From assembly GCA_900314685.1 (NCBI GenBank), contig OMWE01000003.1:47045-111044 (forward strand): DNA of 64,000 nucleotides, read 5' to 3'. The notes under the pieces are model-generated. The model saw nothing but the letters and a program-made list of their open reading frames with translations. It did no database searches and was not told the DNA's origin. The stretch is from an uncultured Actinomycetes bacterium (GTDB taxonomy: Bacteria; Actinomycetota; Coriobacteriia; Coriobacteriales; Atopobiaceae). Position numbers and translations under genes: made by a program. Positions within the stretch are counted from its first letter, which is position 1. Every line of letters starts with the position of its first letter. Shown piece by piece: positions 1-8,742 of this stretch.

Positions 1-1
1 A

Positions 2-1315
<1,314 letters not shown>

Positions 1316-1332
1316 AATGACCGTATGGGGAC

Positions 1333-1498
1333 TGCAATGAGCACGTAGAGGCTGGCAATGAGCCATGCAGATGCGACAACAAGTACGCAGCCTCCGACAA
1401 CGAGTACGTGGCTGTGACAACAAGTACGTTGCCTCTGACAACGAGTACGTGGCTGTGACAACAAGTACGTTGCCTCTGACAACGAGTACGTAGGCACA
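1333..1498. repeat. Helically phased direct repeat array (8 units of 20-21 bp)
   Basis: Eight direct copies of a unit with core ACAACRAGTACGT begin at 1333, 1354, 1375, 1396, 1416, 1437, 1457 and 1478. The spacing is 21, 21, 21, 20, 21, 20 and 21 bases. The first two copies are degenerate; the last six are nearly identical and alternate between an ACAACAAGTACG form and an ACAACGAGTACG form, giving a 41-base double unit. It lies 17 bases after the eno stop. There are no spacers of CRISPR type and no convincing reading frame. The period equals about two helical turns, so every copy faces the same side of the DNA. Function unknown. Confidence 0.85.
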
Positions 1499-1509
1499 TA
1501 CAAGAAAAC

Positions 1510-1563
1510 CGTCAAAGTGCGAGCTAGCGAGCAATTTTTTGTCTTCTAGGTCGCACTTTGACG
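1510..1563. other. 13-bp perfect inverted repeat between direct and inverted repeat arrays
   Basis: CGTCAAAGTGCGA at 1510-1522 is the exact reverse complement of 1551-1563. The 28-base centre contains a run of six T. Transcribed from either strand this would form a 13-bp hairpin. It sits exactly between the direct array (1333-1498) and its inverted copies (1562-1616). It might end eno transcription, but the T-run lies in the loop rather than after the stem, so a classical terminator is doubtful. Confidence 0.7.
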
Positions 1564-1616
1564 TATTTGTTGGAAAGCGCCGCGTACTTGTTGTCAACGC
1601 CTACGTACTCGTTGTG
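1562..1616. repeat. Inverted copies of the 20-21 bp repeat
   Basis: Three copies of the same core occur in reverse orientation, starting at 1562 (degenerate), 1583 (CGTACTTGTTGTC) and 1604 (CGTACTCGTTGTG), spaced exactly 21 bases apart. They preserve the A/G alternation of the direct array, so the whole 1333-1616 block is a large interrupted palindrome built from short repeats. No gene overlaps it convincingly. Confidence 0.75.
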
Positions 1617-1688
1617 AGCCCGTTGCATTGGGCGCTCACTCGAGACAGACACGCAACAAGAACTCTGTATCATGGTGCGCAAGACGAC

Positions 1689-1788
1689 CGATACGACTGG
1701 GAGCCTAGCTATACGACTGGGATTCTGGCGATGCGACGGGGAGTCTGACGATGGGGCTGGGAGTGCGGCGATCGGGACGGCTTGCGGT
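1689..1788. repeat. Second 20-bp tandem repeat array
   Basis: Units starting at 1689, 1709, 1729, 1749 and (partial) 1769 share the pattern CGATACGACTGGGAG with strict 20-base spacing. The unit differs in sequence from the array at 1333 but has the same period. Together with that array it fills most of the 517-base gap between eno and the next gene. I see no gene in the gap. Confidence 0.75.
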
Positions 1789-1832
1789 CGCAGGTCGACA
1801 CTGCCAGCGGCGTGCCGTAGACGGGAGCGGTC

Positions 1833-3308
1833 ATGAGGCCACAGGGTAAGCACTTCGCGGAATCAGTGTCGGCGCGTGAGATGGCGGCGCGTGAGATGGC
1901 GGCGCGTAAGGTGGCTGCGCGTGAGGTGGCAAAGCGCGATGTATCGACGCACGACGCGGTAGTACGGGCTGCCGCGGCGGACTACGACACCGAAATTGCG
2001 GAGGAGGCGGGTCTGCTGGCAGAGGCGGCCGTCGTTCGGGGTGATGCGGCGCTGGCTGAGGATGCGGACCTGGCCGAGGCGGCAGCGCTGGCCGAGGCGC
2101 GGCGCGACGGCAAGACGGGCCACCGCTTCGGCACCGCCCTGAAGGTCTTTGGTGCCCTGCTCATCGCCTCGGGCGTCGTGGACGTTGTGATCTACGTGGC
2201 CACGTCCTTCTTGCTCGGCATCGCAACCCTCGGCGGCATCATGCTCGAGCAGTACAGCACGGTCACGACGGTCATCCTCATCGTGGGCTCCGTATTGCTG
2301 GCAGCCACCGCCGCGGCCCGCGTGGTCCTCGGCATCCGCCTGATCCGCGGCAAGAACCGCGGCGTGGCGCTTGCCTGCAAGCTCCTGGCCTCCCTGCAGG
2401 CCCTGACCATCGTCTGTCAGTTCATGCTCGAAGGCCTGTCCGGCAGCATCCTGAGCTCCGCCGTCTCGATCCTGTTGCTCTCCGTCCTGGAGTCCTACGC
2501 CGACCCGACCCTGAGGCTCGAGCGCGACCTTGCGCGCCGCAAGGACGAGCTGCAGGACAAGGCGGACCAGGAGGCCGGCACGCTCGGCCGCGACAAGACG
2601 GGCGAGGGCTACCTGCGGATCGACTTCTTCAATATCTTTTGGATCTTTGTCGTGTGCTGCGTCGCGGGCCTCATCCTCGAGATCATCTGGCACATGACGG
2701 TGGTGGATCCGGGCCACTACCAGGACCGCGCGGGCTTGCTCTACGGCCCCTTCTCGCCGATTTACGGCTTCGGCGGCGTGCTGATCACCGTGCTGCTCAA
2801 CCGCCTGTGGCGCTCGAACCCGCTCATCCAGTTTGGGGCGGCGGCCGTGATCGGCGCGAGCTTCGAGTGGGCGGTCAGCTTTTGGATGGAGTTCTCCTTT
2901 GGCATCACCGCCTGGGACTACTCGCACTACACGCTGCCCTTCACGAGCATCCCCGACCCCATCGCCGTGATGTGCGGCGGACGCACCTCGACCATGTTCC
3001 TCTTCATATGGGGCGCACTCGGCATCGTGTGGCTGCGGTGGATGCTGCCGCTGCTCCTGCAGACCATCAACCGCATCCCCTGGAACTGGCGCTACACCCT
3101 GACGGCCGTCTGCGCCGCGCTGATGCTCGTGGACTGCGCGCTCACGGTGTCGTCCTTCGACTGCTGGTATCAGCGTCAGGCGGGCACAATGGAGTCGAAG
3201 CAGCAGACCGCTATCGACCAGTTCTGCAACGAGCACTACGGAGACGCCTTCATGGAGCACCGCTTCCAGTCCATGAGCATGGATCCGAGCAACGCCACGC
3301 GCCTGTAA
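1833..3308 (+). CDS. CmpB-type putative ABC transporter permease with repetitive N-terminal tail
   Basis: A 491-residue membrane protein. Residues 1-90 are charged and Ala/Glu/Arg-rich and partly encoded by 15-bp tandem repeats; this part is probably cytosolic. About eight hydrophobic segments follow from residue 95. The motif LLYGPFSPIYGFGGVL near residue 305 is the hallmark of the CmpB (DUF1113) family, annotated as putative ABC permeases without a proven substrate. No ATPase gene is adjacent, so transport is unproven. A charged stretch (ERDLARRKDEL...) lies between the two membrane halves. The ATG at 1833 has only a modest GGGAGCGG site upstream, so the start is less certain than the gene. 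It stands alone and converges on the G3E GTPase gene. Confidence 0.75.
   Translation: MRPQGKHFAESVSAREMAAREMAARKVAAREVAKRDVSTHDAVVRAAAADYDTEIAEEAGLLAEAAVVRGDAALAEDADLAEAAALAEARRDGKTGHRFGTALKVFGALLIASGVVDVVIYVATSFLLGIATLGGIMLEQYSTVTTVILIVGSVLLAATAAARVVLGIRLIRGKNRGVALACKLLASLQALTIVCQFMLEGLSGSILSSAVSILLLSVLESYADPTLRLERDLARRKDELQDKADQEAGTLGRDKTGEGYLRIDFFNIFWIFVVCCVAGLILEIIWHMTVVDPGHYQDRAGLLYGPFSPIYGFGGVLITVLLNRLWRSNPLIQFGAAAVIGASFEWAVSFWMEFSFGITAWDYSHYTLPFTSIPDPIAVMCGGRTSTMFLFIWGALGIVWLRWMLPLLLQTINRIPWNWRYTLTAVCAALMLVDCALTVSSFDCWYQRQAGTMESKQQTAIDQFCNEHYGDAFMEHRFQSMSMDPSNATRL
1872..1931 (+). repeat. In-frame 15-bp tandem repeat (4 copies)
   Basis: Four copies of GCGCGTGAGATGGCG and close variants start at 1872, 1887, 1902 and 1917. 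They encode repeated AREMA-type pentapeptides at the N-terminus of the CmpB-like protein. Because 15 is a multiple of three, copy-number change would not break the frame. Confidence 0.85.
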
Positions 3309-3403
3309 GCCACGTGTATGCACCGTCGCGTGCGTGCGCCCGGCAAACTGCCTGGCAAACTGCCTGTCACCTGTGGCTGCGTCACGTCCTTCTGGCAAAG
3401 AAA

Positions 3404-3435
3404 AACCGCCGTCGGCTGCGATGCCGGCGGCGGTT
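3404..3435 (-). terminator. Rho-independent terminator of the G3E GTPase gene
   Basis: A 13-bp stem (3404-3416 with 3423-3435, one G-U pair) with a 6-base loop is followed on the minus strand by TTTTTTCTTTG. It lies 22 bases beyond the minus-strand stop at 3458 and also separates the two convergent genes. Confidence 0.85.
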
Positions 3436-3457
3436 GATTGTGAGCCGATGAGGCGCG

Positions 3458-4600
3458 CTAGTCGAGCTCGGCGGGATCGAAGTCGGGGTCGAGGGCGGCG
3501 TTGAGTTTGTCTTCCACACGGCTGCGGTCCATCTGGCGGCCGATGAAGACGAGCTCGGTCTCGCGGTCGCCCCAGACGGGATCCCAGTGGTCGGCGATCT
3601 CGGGGTTCTCCTCGAAGAGCTGCTTTTGGGTCTCAGGGTCGGCCGACGCGACGAAGCGGCCGTTCTGCCCCGCGCCGAACTGGAAGCCCGACTGCTCGAA
3701 GAGGTAGCACATGGCGGGGTCGTCGCTGAACCACAGCGTGCCCTTGCAGCGGATCACGTTGCGCGGCCAGGAGTTGAGCACGTTCTCAAAGAGCTCGCGC
3801 GAGAAGGGGCGGTGCTCGCGGTAGACGAAGGTCTGGATGCCGTATTCCAGGACCTCGGGGTCCTCGTGCTCCTCGGGGTGCTCCATCGCGTCGATCCACG
3901 CGGCCGAGCTGTACGCCTTCTCAAAGTCGAAGCGGCCGGTGTCGATAAGCTCGGACAGGGGGACGTCGGCGTTGGTCGACTCGATGATCACGGCCTCCTT
4001 CTGCAGGCTGCGGACGATCGCGCGCAGCTCGGCCATCTGCCCGGGGGTCACGAGGTCGGCCTTGTTGAGCAGGACGGTGGTGCAGAACTCCAGCTGCTGC
4101 ACGAGCAGGGTCTCGATGTCGTCCTCGTCGAGGTCGTCGGCGAGCAGGGCCTTGCCGCCCGCGAACTCGTCGAACATGCGCTTGGCGTCGACCACGGCGA
4201 TGATGTTGTCGAGCGCGAGCGGGGTCTCTCCCTCGCCGCGCTGCTCGCCGAAGGCCATGATGTTGTAGGCGATGGGGATGGGCTCGCAGATGCCCGAGGC
4301 CTCGATGAAGATGTGGTCGTAGGCGCCGGAGTCGGCCAGGTCGGCCAGCTGCTGGGTGAGGTCGCCGGCGAGCGAGCAGCAGATGCAGCCGTTGGAGAGC
4401 GCGACCAGGCTGGAGTCGCTCATGTCCACGACGCCGCCCTGCTGGATGAGGTTGGCGTCGATGTTGACCTCGCCGATGTCGTTGACGATCACGGCGGCGC
4501 GGACGCCCTCGTCGTTGGTGAGGATGTGGTTGAGCAGGGTCGTCTTGCCGGAGCCGAGGTAGCCGGTGATCAGCGTGACGGGGATGGGCTGTGCGGACAT
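3458..4600 (-). CDS. G3E-family GTPase (CobW/YjiA-like metallochaperone)
   Basis: A 380-residue protein with two domains. The N-terminal GTPase domain has Walker A GYLGSGKT (13-20), the metal-binding CICC at Cys72-Cys75, EASGICEP and the base-recognition motif NKAD. The C-terminal CobW_C domain holds the TFVYREHRPFSRELF region and an acidic end. Members bind Zn, Co or Ni and deliver or insert metal into target proteins; which metal is used here cannot be read from sequence. The start is supported by AAAGGAGAACC just upstream. It is monocistronic, divergent from the nucleoside hydrolase across 155 bases, and ends at a clear terminator. Confidence 0.9.
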   Translation of the reverse strand: MSAQPIPVTLITGYLGSGKTTLLNHILTNDEGVRAAVIVNDIGEVNIDANLIQQGGVVDMSDSSLVALSNGCICCSLAGDLTQQLADLADSGAYDHIFIEASGICEPIPIAYNIMAFGEQRGEGETPLALDNIIAVVDAKRMFDEFAGGKALLADDLDEDDIETLLVQQLEFCTTVLLNKADLVTPGQMAELRAIVRSLQKEAVIIESTNADVPLSELIDTGRFDFEKAYSSAAWIDAMEHPEEHEDPEVLEYGIQTFVYREHRPFSRELFENVLNSWPRNVIRCKGTLWFSDDPAMCYLFEQSGFQFGAGQNGRFVASADPETQKQLFEENPEIADHWDPVWGDRETELVFIGRQMDRSRVEDKLNAALDPDFDPAELD

Positions 4601-4755
4601 GGTTCTCCTTTGTCGGGATTTTTCAACATGCCAAGTCTACCCAATCGCGCGGATTTCCTACCTCTGGGCGCGGGAAGACGCGCAAGAAGACAAAACACGA
4701 CCAAATCTGATGTGCGTGACGTGAGATACTGGTGCCGAGAGCGAAAGGAGCGCAT

Positions 4756-5736
4756 ATGGGCAAGAAGAAGGTCATCCTGGATTGCGACCCCGGCATCGAT
4801 GACGCCTTCGCAATCCTGCTAGCGGCGCAGCACCTCGACGTGCTCGGCGTGACGACCATCGGCGGCAACAGCCCGCTCGAGAACGTGACGCGCAACGCGC
4901 TCAAGGTGCTCGAGGTGGCGGGCGTAGCCGATGACGTCGGCGTGTACCCCGGCCACTCCTGCCCGATGGTGGCGCCCCTGGTCACGGCGCCGAGCGTCCA
5001 CGGGGCGGACGGCCTCGGTGGCGCCTGTGTCCCGCCACCGACGCATGTGGCGCAAGACAAACATGGCGTGGACTTCATCGTCGACACGGTGATGGGTACC
5101 GATGACGTGACCCTGATCGCGACCGGGCCGCTCACCAATATCGCGGCGGCCATCAACCGCGAGCCGCGCATCGTCGACCGCGTGCGCGAGATCTGCATCA
5201 TGGGCGGCTCGGTGACGCTGGGCAACTGGACGCCGGTGGCTGAGTTCAACATCTACGTGGATCCCGAAGCCGCCGCGCGGGTCTTCCGGTCGGGCGCGCA
5301 CATCAAGATGTGCGGCCTCAACCTCACGCGGCAGTGCGGCTTCACGCCCGAGACGGTCGCGCGTTTCCGCAGCATCGGGACGCAGGCGGCGGACTTTGCC
5401 GCGCGCATCACGGACTTTGGTGTCGCGTCCAGCGTGAGCAGGCATCAGCCGCCGCGGGCCTACATGCACGACGCCTGCGCCGTGGCATGGGAGATTGACC
5501 AGACGCTGATCGCGGCCGCGCCAATGCACATCGACGTCGAGCTCAGCGGTACCTACACCCGCGGTATGACCGTCTGCGACTATCGGCACCTGTGCGGCAC
5601 GCAACCGGTGGTCGATATCGAACGCACGGCGCAGATGGGGCCGCAGGGCGAGGCGCCCAATGCTGAGGCGGCGCTCGACTTGGACTACGGCCGCTTCCTC
5701 GACCTGGTGTGCACCACGCTCGCGAACTATCAGTAG
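4756..5736 (+). CDS. Inosine-uridine preferring nucleoside hydrolase
   Basis: Hydrolyses the N-glycosidic bond of ribonucleosides to free base and ribose; cytosolic. The N-terminal Ca-binding signature DCDPGIDDA is present (Asp9, Asp11, Asp15, Asp16), along with IATGPLTNIA and the later YMHDACAVAWEID region carrying the fourth metal ligand. Length is 326 residues, normal for the family. An in-frame ATG at 4732 exists, but GAAAGGAG at 4742-4750 selects the ATG at 4756. The ribokinase gene starts eight bases after its stop, so the pair forms a salvage operon in which the released ribose is phosphorylated. Base specificity (purine or pyrimidine) is not evident. Confidence 0.93.
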   Translation: MGKKKVILDCDPGIDDAFAILLAAQHLDVLGVTTIGGNSPLENVTRNALKVLEVAGVADDVGVYPGHSCPMVAPLVTAPSVHGADGLGGACVPPPTHVAQDKHGVDFIVDTVMGTDDVTLIATGPLTNIAAAINREPRIVDRVREICIMGGSVTLGNWTPVAEFNIYVDPEAAARVFRSGAHIKMCGLNLTRQCGFTPETVARFRSIGTQAADFAARITDFGVASSVSRHQPPRAYMHDACAVAWEIDQTLIAAAPMHIDVELSGTYTRGMTVCDYRHLCGTQPVVDIERTAQMGPQGEAPNAEAALDLDYGRFLDLVCTTLANYQ

Positions 5737-5744
5737 GAGTCCCT

Positions 5745-6710
5745 ATGCGTATCCTCAACTTCGGCTCGCTCAACATCGACTTTACCTATGCGGTCGACCA
5801 CATCGTGACTCCCGGCGAGACCATCGCCTCGCGGTCGCTCACGGTCAACCCCGGCGGCAAGGGTCTCAACCAGTCGATAGCGCTCGCCCGGGCGGGAGCG
5901 TCCGTCTTGCACGCGGGACAGGTCGGGCCAGACGGCGGTTTCCTCGTCGACCTGCTGACGGACAATGGCGTCGATACGGGCGCTGTGCGCACCAGCCCGG
6001 ACGTGCGCACGGGCAACGCGATTATCCAGACCGACGCCCACGGCGAGAACTGCATCGTGCTCTACGGCGGCGCGAACCAGGCGATCGGTCGGGACTACGT
6101 GGGCGAGGTGCTCGCGGGCGTGCAAGCGGGGGATTGGATCCTGCTGCAGAACGAGATCAGCGAGCTCGCCTACATCATCGAGTCCGCACACGCGCGCGAC
6201 CTGCGCGTGATCCTCAACCCGTCACCTATCACGGAAGACCTGCTTGCGCTCGACTACTCCCTCGTGGATATGCTCATCCTCAACGAGATCGAGGCGGCGG
6301 CGCTGGCGGGTCTTGACCTCGGTACAACAGACCCAGTGTCAGGAGACTCTACAGACATCGACCCCGTCGAAACCCGTTTGATCGCTGCTCTTCGCGAGCG
6401 CTTTGCGGGTCGTACCGTCGTCCTGACGCTGGGGGAGCGGGGCTCGGTCTATATCGGCGGGGGCCTGCCCGGTGAAGGGGCTCTCGGCGAAGACGTGCTG
6501 GTGCGGCAGAAGGCCTACCCCGTCGAGGCGGTCGACACGACAGCGGCGGGCGATACCTACACGGGCTACCTGCTCGCGGCGCTCGCTGCAGGGGAATCCG
6601 CAGCTATCGCCATGCGCCTGGCGGCTGCGGCATCCGCGCTCGCGGTGACCAGGGCCGGTGCCGCCCCCTCCATTCCCACGCGCGCCGAGGTCGATGCGTT
6701 CTTGGGGTAG
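5745..6710 (+). CDS. PfkB-family carbohydrate kinase, probably ribokinase
   Basis: A 321-residue PfkB kinase that probably phosphorylates ribose released by the preceding nucleoside hydrolase. Visible motifs are NPGGKGLNQSIALARAG near residue 40 (PfkB signature 1, sugar binding), VILNPSPI and NEIEAAAL in the middle, and DTTAAGDTYTGYLLA with catalytic Asp270. TAGGAG at 5734-5739, overlapping the stop of the hydrolase, selects the ATG at 5745 over a longer reading frame. Ribokinase is the natural reading from context, but PfkB members also act on other sugars or nucleosides and sequence alone does not exclude them. Confidence 0.88.
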   Translation: MRILNFGSLNIDFTYAVDHIVTPGETIASRSLTVNPGGKGLNQSIALARAGASVLHAGQVGPDGGFLVDLLTDNGVDTGAVRTSPDVRTGNAIIQTDAHGENCIVLYGGANQAIGRDYVGEVLAGVQAGDWILLQNEISELAYIIESAHARDLRVILNPSPITEDLLALDYSLVDMLILNEIEAAALAGLDLGTTDPVSGDSTDIDPVETRLIAALRERFAGRTVVLTLGERGSVYIGGGLPGEGALGEDVLVRQKAYPVEAVDTTAAGDTYTGYLLAALAAGESAAIAMRLAAAASALAVTRAGAAPSIPTRAEVDAFLG

Positions 6711-6722
6711 TGTTGACATTGG

Positions 6723-6860
6723 TTACCCTCCGACATGTGGTTTTGCGGAAATCTGTAGAAAACCGTATCTGGGAGGGTGCTCTGCTGCTGCGGGCGCCTC
6801 GCTGATTACCCTCCGACGTAGGGTTTTCCGCACAGATGCGGAAAACTGTGCCTGAGAGGG
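6723..6860. repeat. Pair of 55-bp imperfectly palindromic direct repeats
   Basis: Copies at 6723-6777 and 6806-6860 are identical at 41 of 55 positions, both beginning TTACCCTCCGAC and ending GAGGG or GGAGGG. Each is itself an inverted repeat. In the second, GTTTTCCGCA (6823-6832) pairs perfectly with 6837-6846 around a 4-base loop. They sit between convergent genes, like REP/BIME-type intergenic palindromes. Confidence 0.75.
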
Positions 6861-6896
6861 GTATCTATGAACGCGGGAAGAATGCAGATACCCCTC
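6856..6896. other. 11-bp perfect hairpin adjoining the palindromic repeats
   Basis: GAGGGGTATCT at 6856-6866 pairs exactly with AGATACCCCTC at 6886-6896 across a 19-base loop. It overlaps the end of the second 55-bp repeat. There is no T-run, so it is not a canonical terminator, though it may limit read-through between convergent genes. Confidence 0.6.
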
Positions 6897-6947
6897 CCAG
6901 GAGGCGCGGCGCGGGGCGAGACGTGCGCGAAGAGCCGGCATAAGAAA

Positions 6948-6971
6948 GCGGGGTACCCGAGGGCACCCCGC
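6948..6971 (-). terminator. Probable terminator of the GH1 gene
   Basis: GCGGGGTACC (6948-6957) pairs with GGCACCCCGC (6962-6971) with one mismatch and a 4-base loop. On the minus strand it is followed by TTTCTTATG. It lies 24 bases past the stop of the GH1 gene. Confidence 0.65.
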
Positions 6972-6994
6972 CTGTACGTGATAGAGCGAAAGCG

Positions 6995-8470
6995 TTAGTC
7001 CAGGTCCTCACCGTTGGACTTGTAGACCTTCTGCATGTAGTAGAAGGAGTCCTTGCGCGAACGGCTCATGTCGCCGTTGCCGTCGTCGTCCATGTCGACG
7101 TAGACGAAGCCGTAGCGCTTGCGCATCTCGCCCGTGCCGGCAGATACGATGTCGATCCAGCCCCAGGGTGTGTAGCCGATCAGGTCGACGCCGTCCTCCT
7201 CGACCGCGGCCTTCATGGCCTTGATGTGGTCGCGCATGTAGTCGATGCGGTAGCTGTCGTGCACGCTGCCGTCGGGCTCGCGCACGTCGATGGCGCCGAT
7301 GCCGTTCTCGACGATCATCAGCGGGATCTGGTAGCGGTCCCAGATCTGGTTGAGGTTGATGCGCAGGCCCAGCGGGTCGATGGCCCAGCCCCAGGCGTTG
7401 GTCTCGAGATAGGGGTTCTTGACGCCGGAGCTCATGTTGCCGCCGACGCGCTCCTTGCCCTCGGGCGAGGCGGCCTGGGCCTCAGAGTTGTAGTAGCTGA
7501 AGGAGTAGAAGTCCACCGTGCCCTCGCGCAGCAGCTCGTCGTCGCCCGGCTCCTTGACGAGCTCGATGCCCGCGCGCTGGAGCTCCAGCACCTTCCAGGA
7601 GGGATAGTAGCCGCGCACCTGCACGTCACCGAAGAACCACTTGTAGCCGCGTGCATTGGTGAGCTCGCACCAGACGTCCTCGGGGTTGCAGCTGTAGGGG
7701 TAGCTCACGCCGTGGGCGATCATCAGGCCGACCTTGTTGGCAGGGTCGATCTCGTGGGCCTTCTTGACGGCGTAGGCGGCGCCCAGGAAGCGGTGCCAGC
7801 GCGCCTGCTCGCGGTTCTGCTTGTTGGTGTTGGCCTCATGCAGGCCGGAGGTCATGTAGACGTCGATGTTGATCTCGTTGATGTTGAGCCAGTAGGTGAC
7901 CAGGCCCTTGTAGCGCTCGAGCACCACGTCGCAGAAGTGCTCGAAGGCCTCCAGCGTGTGGCGGCTGACCCAGCCGTCGTACTCGTTGGCCAGGTGCAGC
8001 GGCATGTCGAAGTGGTTGAGCGTGACGAGGGGCTCGATGCCCTTGTCCTTGCAGGCGCGGAAGATGTCCTCGTAGAACTTGAGGCCTTCCTCATTGGGCT
8101 CGGCGTCGTCGCCGTTGGGGAAGATGCGGGTCCAGTTGATGGACATGCGGTTCACGTTGCAGCCCATCTCGGCCATCAGGTCGATGTCGCCCTGCCAGTG
8201 GCCGTAGAAGTCCGTCGCGACGTGGCTGGGGTAGTAGGTGTCGGGGTCGACGATGGCCTTGGCGCCCTCGGGCACATCCTCCATCGCGGCGAAGGTCGCG
8301 CGCGAGCCGTCCGGCATCTCGCAGATGAACTTGCGGGGGATACCGTTGCGGCCGTCGCCGCCGGTCAGTGCGTCGGCCACGGCGAGACCCTTACCGCCGC
8401 TGATATAGCTGCCCTCGTACTGGTTCGCGGCCGTCGCGCCGCCCCACAGAAAGCCTTTCGGGAAACTCAT
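6995..8470 (-). CDS. GH1 6-phospho-beta-glucosidase
   Basis: A 491-residue glycoside hydrolase family 1 enzyme. It probably hydrolyses phosphorylated beta-glucosides delivered by a PTS to glucose 6-phosphate and aglycone; cytosolic. GFLWGGATAANQYEG is the N-terminal signature; the acid/base Glu199 lies in NEIN and the nucleophile Glu388 in VENGIG. WTRIFPNGDD and LNHFDMPLHL are typical of the phospho-specific branch. AGGAGGACGC directly before the ATG at 8470 fixes the start; an upstream extension of the frame lacks support. No PTS transporter gene lies in the window. The nearby HAD phosphatase, RpiR regulator and IIB-like fusion protein fit a sugar-phosphate locus. Confidence 0.9.
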   Translation of the reverse strand: MSFPKGFLWGGATAANQYEGSYISGGKGLAVADALTGGDGRNGIPRKFICEMPDGSRATFAAMEDVPEGAKAIVDPDTYYPSHVATDFYGHWQGDIDLMAEMGCNVNRMSINWTRIFPNGDDAEPNEEGLKFYEDIFRACKDKGIEPLVTLNHFDMPLHLANEYDGWVSRHTLEAFEHFCDVVLERYKGLVTYWLNINEINIDVYMTSGLHEANTNKQNREQARWHRFLGAAYAVKKAHEIDPANKVGLMIAHGVSYPYSCNPEDVWCELTNARGYKWFFGDVQVRGYYPSWKVLELQRAGIELVKEPGDDELLREGTVDFYSFSYYNSEAQAASPEGKERVGGNMSSGVKNPYLETNAWGWAIDPLGLRINLNQIWDRYQIPLMIVENGIGAIDVREPDGSVHDSYRIDYMRDHIKAMKAAVEEDGVDLIGYTPWGWIDIVSAGTGEMRKRYGFVYVDMDDDGNGDMSRSRKDSFYYMQKVYKSNGEDLD

Positions 8471-8521
8471 GCGTCCTCCTTTGGTCGTGTGCCTTGCTTG
8501 GCGGATAGCGCGTCCGACACG

Positions 8522-8542
8522 TGCGGACGGCTGACGTCCGCA
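8522..8542. promoter_or_regulatory. Candidate operator in the GH1/HAD divergent region
   Basis: TGCGGAC at 8522-8528 and GTCCGCA at 8536-8542 form a perfect 7-bp inverted repeat with a 7-base centre, 52 bases upstream of the GH1 start codon. The geometry fits a dimeric regulator site; the nearby RpiR-family protein is a possible ligand, which is inference only. Confidence 0.4.
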
Positions 8543-8742
8543 GGCAGCTATGCCCCGTTCGCACGGTGTGCTGCGCATTTCCAGTATATGAAAGACGAAC
8601 GCGCCGCCCGGCGCCCAATCGCCAGGCGGCACAACGTGCCAAACGACGAGTCGCAAACATGAGCGTGTCCTGCCCGTCTGATATGCTCAAGTAGATAGAT
8701 GGCCCGCTGTGGCCGGCCGCGGCAACTGAGAAGGGATTTGAT

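Noticed and set aside
1333..1498. CRISPR array
   Set aside because: Units are 20-21 bases and contiguous, with no unique spacers and no cas genes nearby.
1539..1748. Short plus-strand ORF in the eno downstream gap
   Set aside because: Consists of repeat-derived codons and lacks a ribosome site.
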